The notes beneath the pieces were generated by a model that was given only the letters and a program-made list of their open reading frames with translations, did no database searches and was not told where the DNA came from. From NCBI GenBank assembly GCA_963965975.1, contig OZ014421.1, positions 3,895,001 through 3,959,000 on the forward strand: DNA of 64,000 bases. Reading direction: 5' to 3'. Made by a program: the position numbers and the translations under genes. This document shows, in pieces, positions 62,894-64,000 of the stretch (positions are counted from its first letter, which is position 1; every line of letters begins with the position of its first letter). The DNA comes from Xestospongia bergquistia (Eukaryota > Porifera > Demospongiae > Haplosclerida > Petrosiidae).

Positions 62894-64000
62894 GAATAAA
62901 AACACTCGTCCAATTTTATTGAGACTTGCGAAAAAATATACCAGTTACTAAATTTCAAAAAGACTTACGATAGGTTAGTTAAGATAACAAATGCACTAAA
63001 ACTAAGGGCTAAAGCTTACTGAATTTAAAAGTCATGTTAGATATACTATAGCACATGGAGTACTGTTTCTCTGACTGTATTTGTTACTACTGTCTTTCCC
63101 TTTGGTTGTAACAAGGAATTTCATTGTCTTGGAATTACTGCAGAGAACACTGTCAAATGACTTACCTGCATGGAATACAGTTCCTTCTTCTGTTTTGATC
63201 TACAGCCCTGCAGAAGTAAAGTCCTGATACATTCATTGCTAAAATGAAGTAATGCAGTCTAAGGTTTCTAGTACAAACCATTACAAGCTGATACTGATAC
63301 AAAAGTAGACACAATAAGTTTAAAGTCAAGCTAGATATATTAACGCACATGAAGTATTGACACTTGACTGTAGTTATTTACCCTTGGGCTGTAGTGAGGA
63401 ACATATATTGTCTCAGATTTACTGCAGAGAACACTGTCAAATGATTTGGTTGAATGAAATCCAGTTCCTTCTTCTGTCTTGCTAAACAGCCCTGCAGAAA
63501 TAGTCATGACTAAGTAGTTGCTAAAATGAAGTGATGCTGTCTAATATTTCTAGTACAAACCTTTACAAGCTGATACTGATACAAAAGCACACACAATGGG
63601 AGTAAAAAGCCTTTTTAAAACACTTGACTAATATCGTTCAGACTTGCTACATTGTACTAAATATACTGATTATTAAAGTGTATATATTACACAGACAAGG
63701 AAAGGTGAGATATATGTTTTAAAATGACTTATTACAGGCTTAGTTAAAGATAACAAATGCACTAAAACTAAGGGCTAAAGCTCATTGAATTTAAAGTCAA
63801 GCTAGATATACTAACACAAATGAAGTATTGATACTCTGACTCTATTTATTTGCCCATGGGCTGTAGCGAGAAACATTAGTGTCTCGGATTTACTGTAGGG
63901 ACACTGTCAAATAATTTAGTGAATGCAATCCACTTCCTTCTTCTGTCTTGCTAAAAAGCCCTGCAGAAATAAAGTCATGACTCATTGCTTGCTAAAAGGA

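Larger units (their letters stand above)
36590..64000 (-). repeat. exon-like module array, inverted part
   Basis: Dozens of modules read on the - strand to the end of the window. Two core types occur. Type A ends, as in the forward part, at CCCAAGG followed by GTAAATAAATACAG (a GT donor here, GC in most forward copies). Type B shares the first two thirds but ends in KFLVTTKGKDSSNKYS, then RSSTPCAVVYLT and a stop, as at 61449-61649 and 45161-45343. Spacers contain AAGCTCATTGAATTTAAAG and a long segment with CACAGACAAGGAAAGGTGAG. Many short frames appear on both strands, repeated with the unit; I treat them as products of the repeat. Confidence 0.9.

Noticed and set aside
37185-63350. Repeated frames of 60 to 106 residues such as those starting MCVSISSLTLNLLCL or MLLLSFPLVVTRNFIV
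   Set aside because: They run across core, splice-like sites and spacer, occur on both strands of the same unit and recur only because the unit does. The one plausible coding frame of the core is a different one.
1-64000. LTR or LINE retrotransposons, endogenous virus, rRNA or tRNA genes
   Set aside because: No reverse transcriptase, integrase or gag-like frame, no long terminal repeats with TG/CA ends and no cloverleaf or rRNA core was recognised.

Overview
The window is AT-rich eukaryotic heterochromatin-like DNA made almost wholly of tandem repeats. There is no ordinary host gene, no rRNA or tRNA gene, no bacterial signal and no CRISPR. The best phylogenetic hint is one decayed transposon gene with very short introns (43 to 81 bp). 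Its protein, as far as I remember, resembles a DUF7869-type family common in sponges, cnidarians and other marine invertebrates. I infer a metazoan, perhaps a sponge; the species is not determined.

Region 1 (1-31857) is a satellite with a 143-bp monomer. Each monomer carries a 29-bp near-perfect palindrome (TCTAAAGTCTTTAA, one central base, then its reverse complement). The array shifts in subtype at about 4.2 kb and is inverted between about 9346 and 15890. It contains local higher-order duplications whose offsets are close to whole numbers of monomers. Four DNA transposons interrupt it. Three are short piggyBac-like elements flanked by TTAA (917-1580, 7997-8643, 10118-10751), two of which still carry only an acidic N-terminal reading frame. 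The fourth (11313-15540) is 4.2 kb long, with 38-bp inverted repeats, a probable 4-bp target duplication (AAAT) and a multi-exon transposase-like pseudogene. This last element is the most notable object in the window.

Region 2 (31858-64000) is a second, unrelated array. Its module looks like a gene fragment: a polypyrimidine tract and AG, a 109-base exon-like core, and a GC or GT donor, followed by intron-like AT-rich spacer. Cores run on the + strand from 31858 to about 36200 and on the - strand from about 36590 to the end, around a non-repetitive 370-bp segment. The - strand part also carries about 17 full copies of a 143-bp foldback element flanked by the 9-bp repeat GTACTAAAT, and one unit preserves the empty site. 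Large recent tandem duplications (4195 bp and 1204 bp periods) expanded this array.

Nothing here forms a pathway. The picture is two satellites spreading by unequal exchange and segmental duplication, with transposons landing in them and in part being copied along with them. Most short open frames in the arrays are chance products of the repeats.
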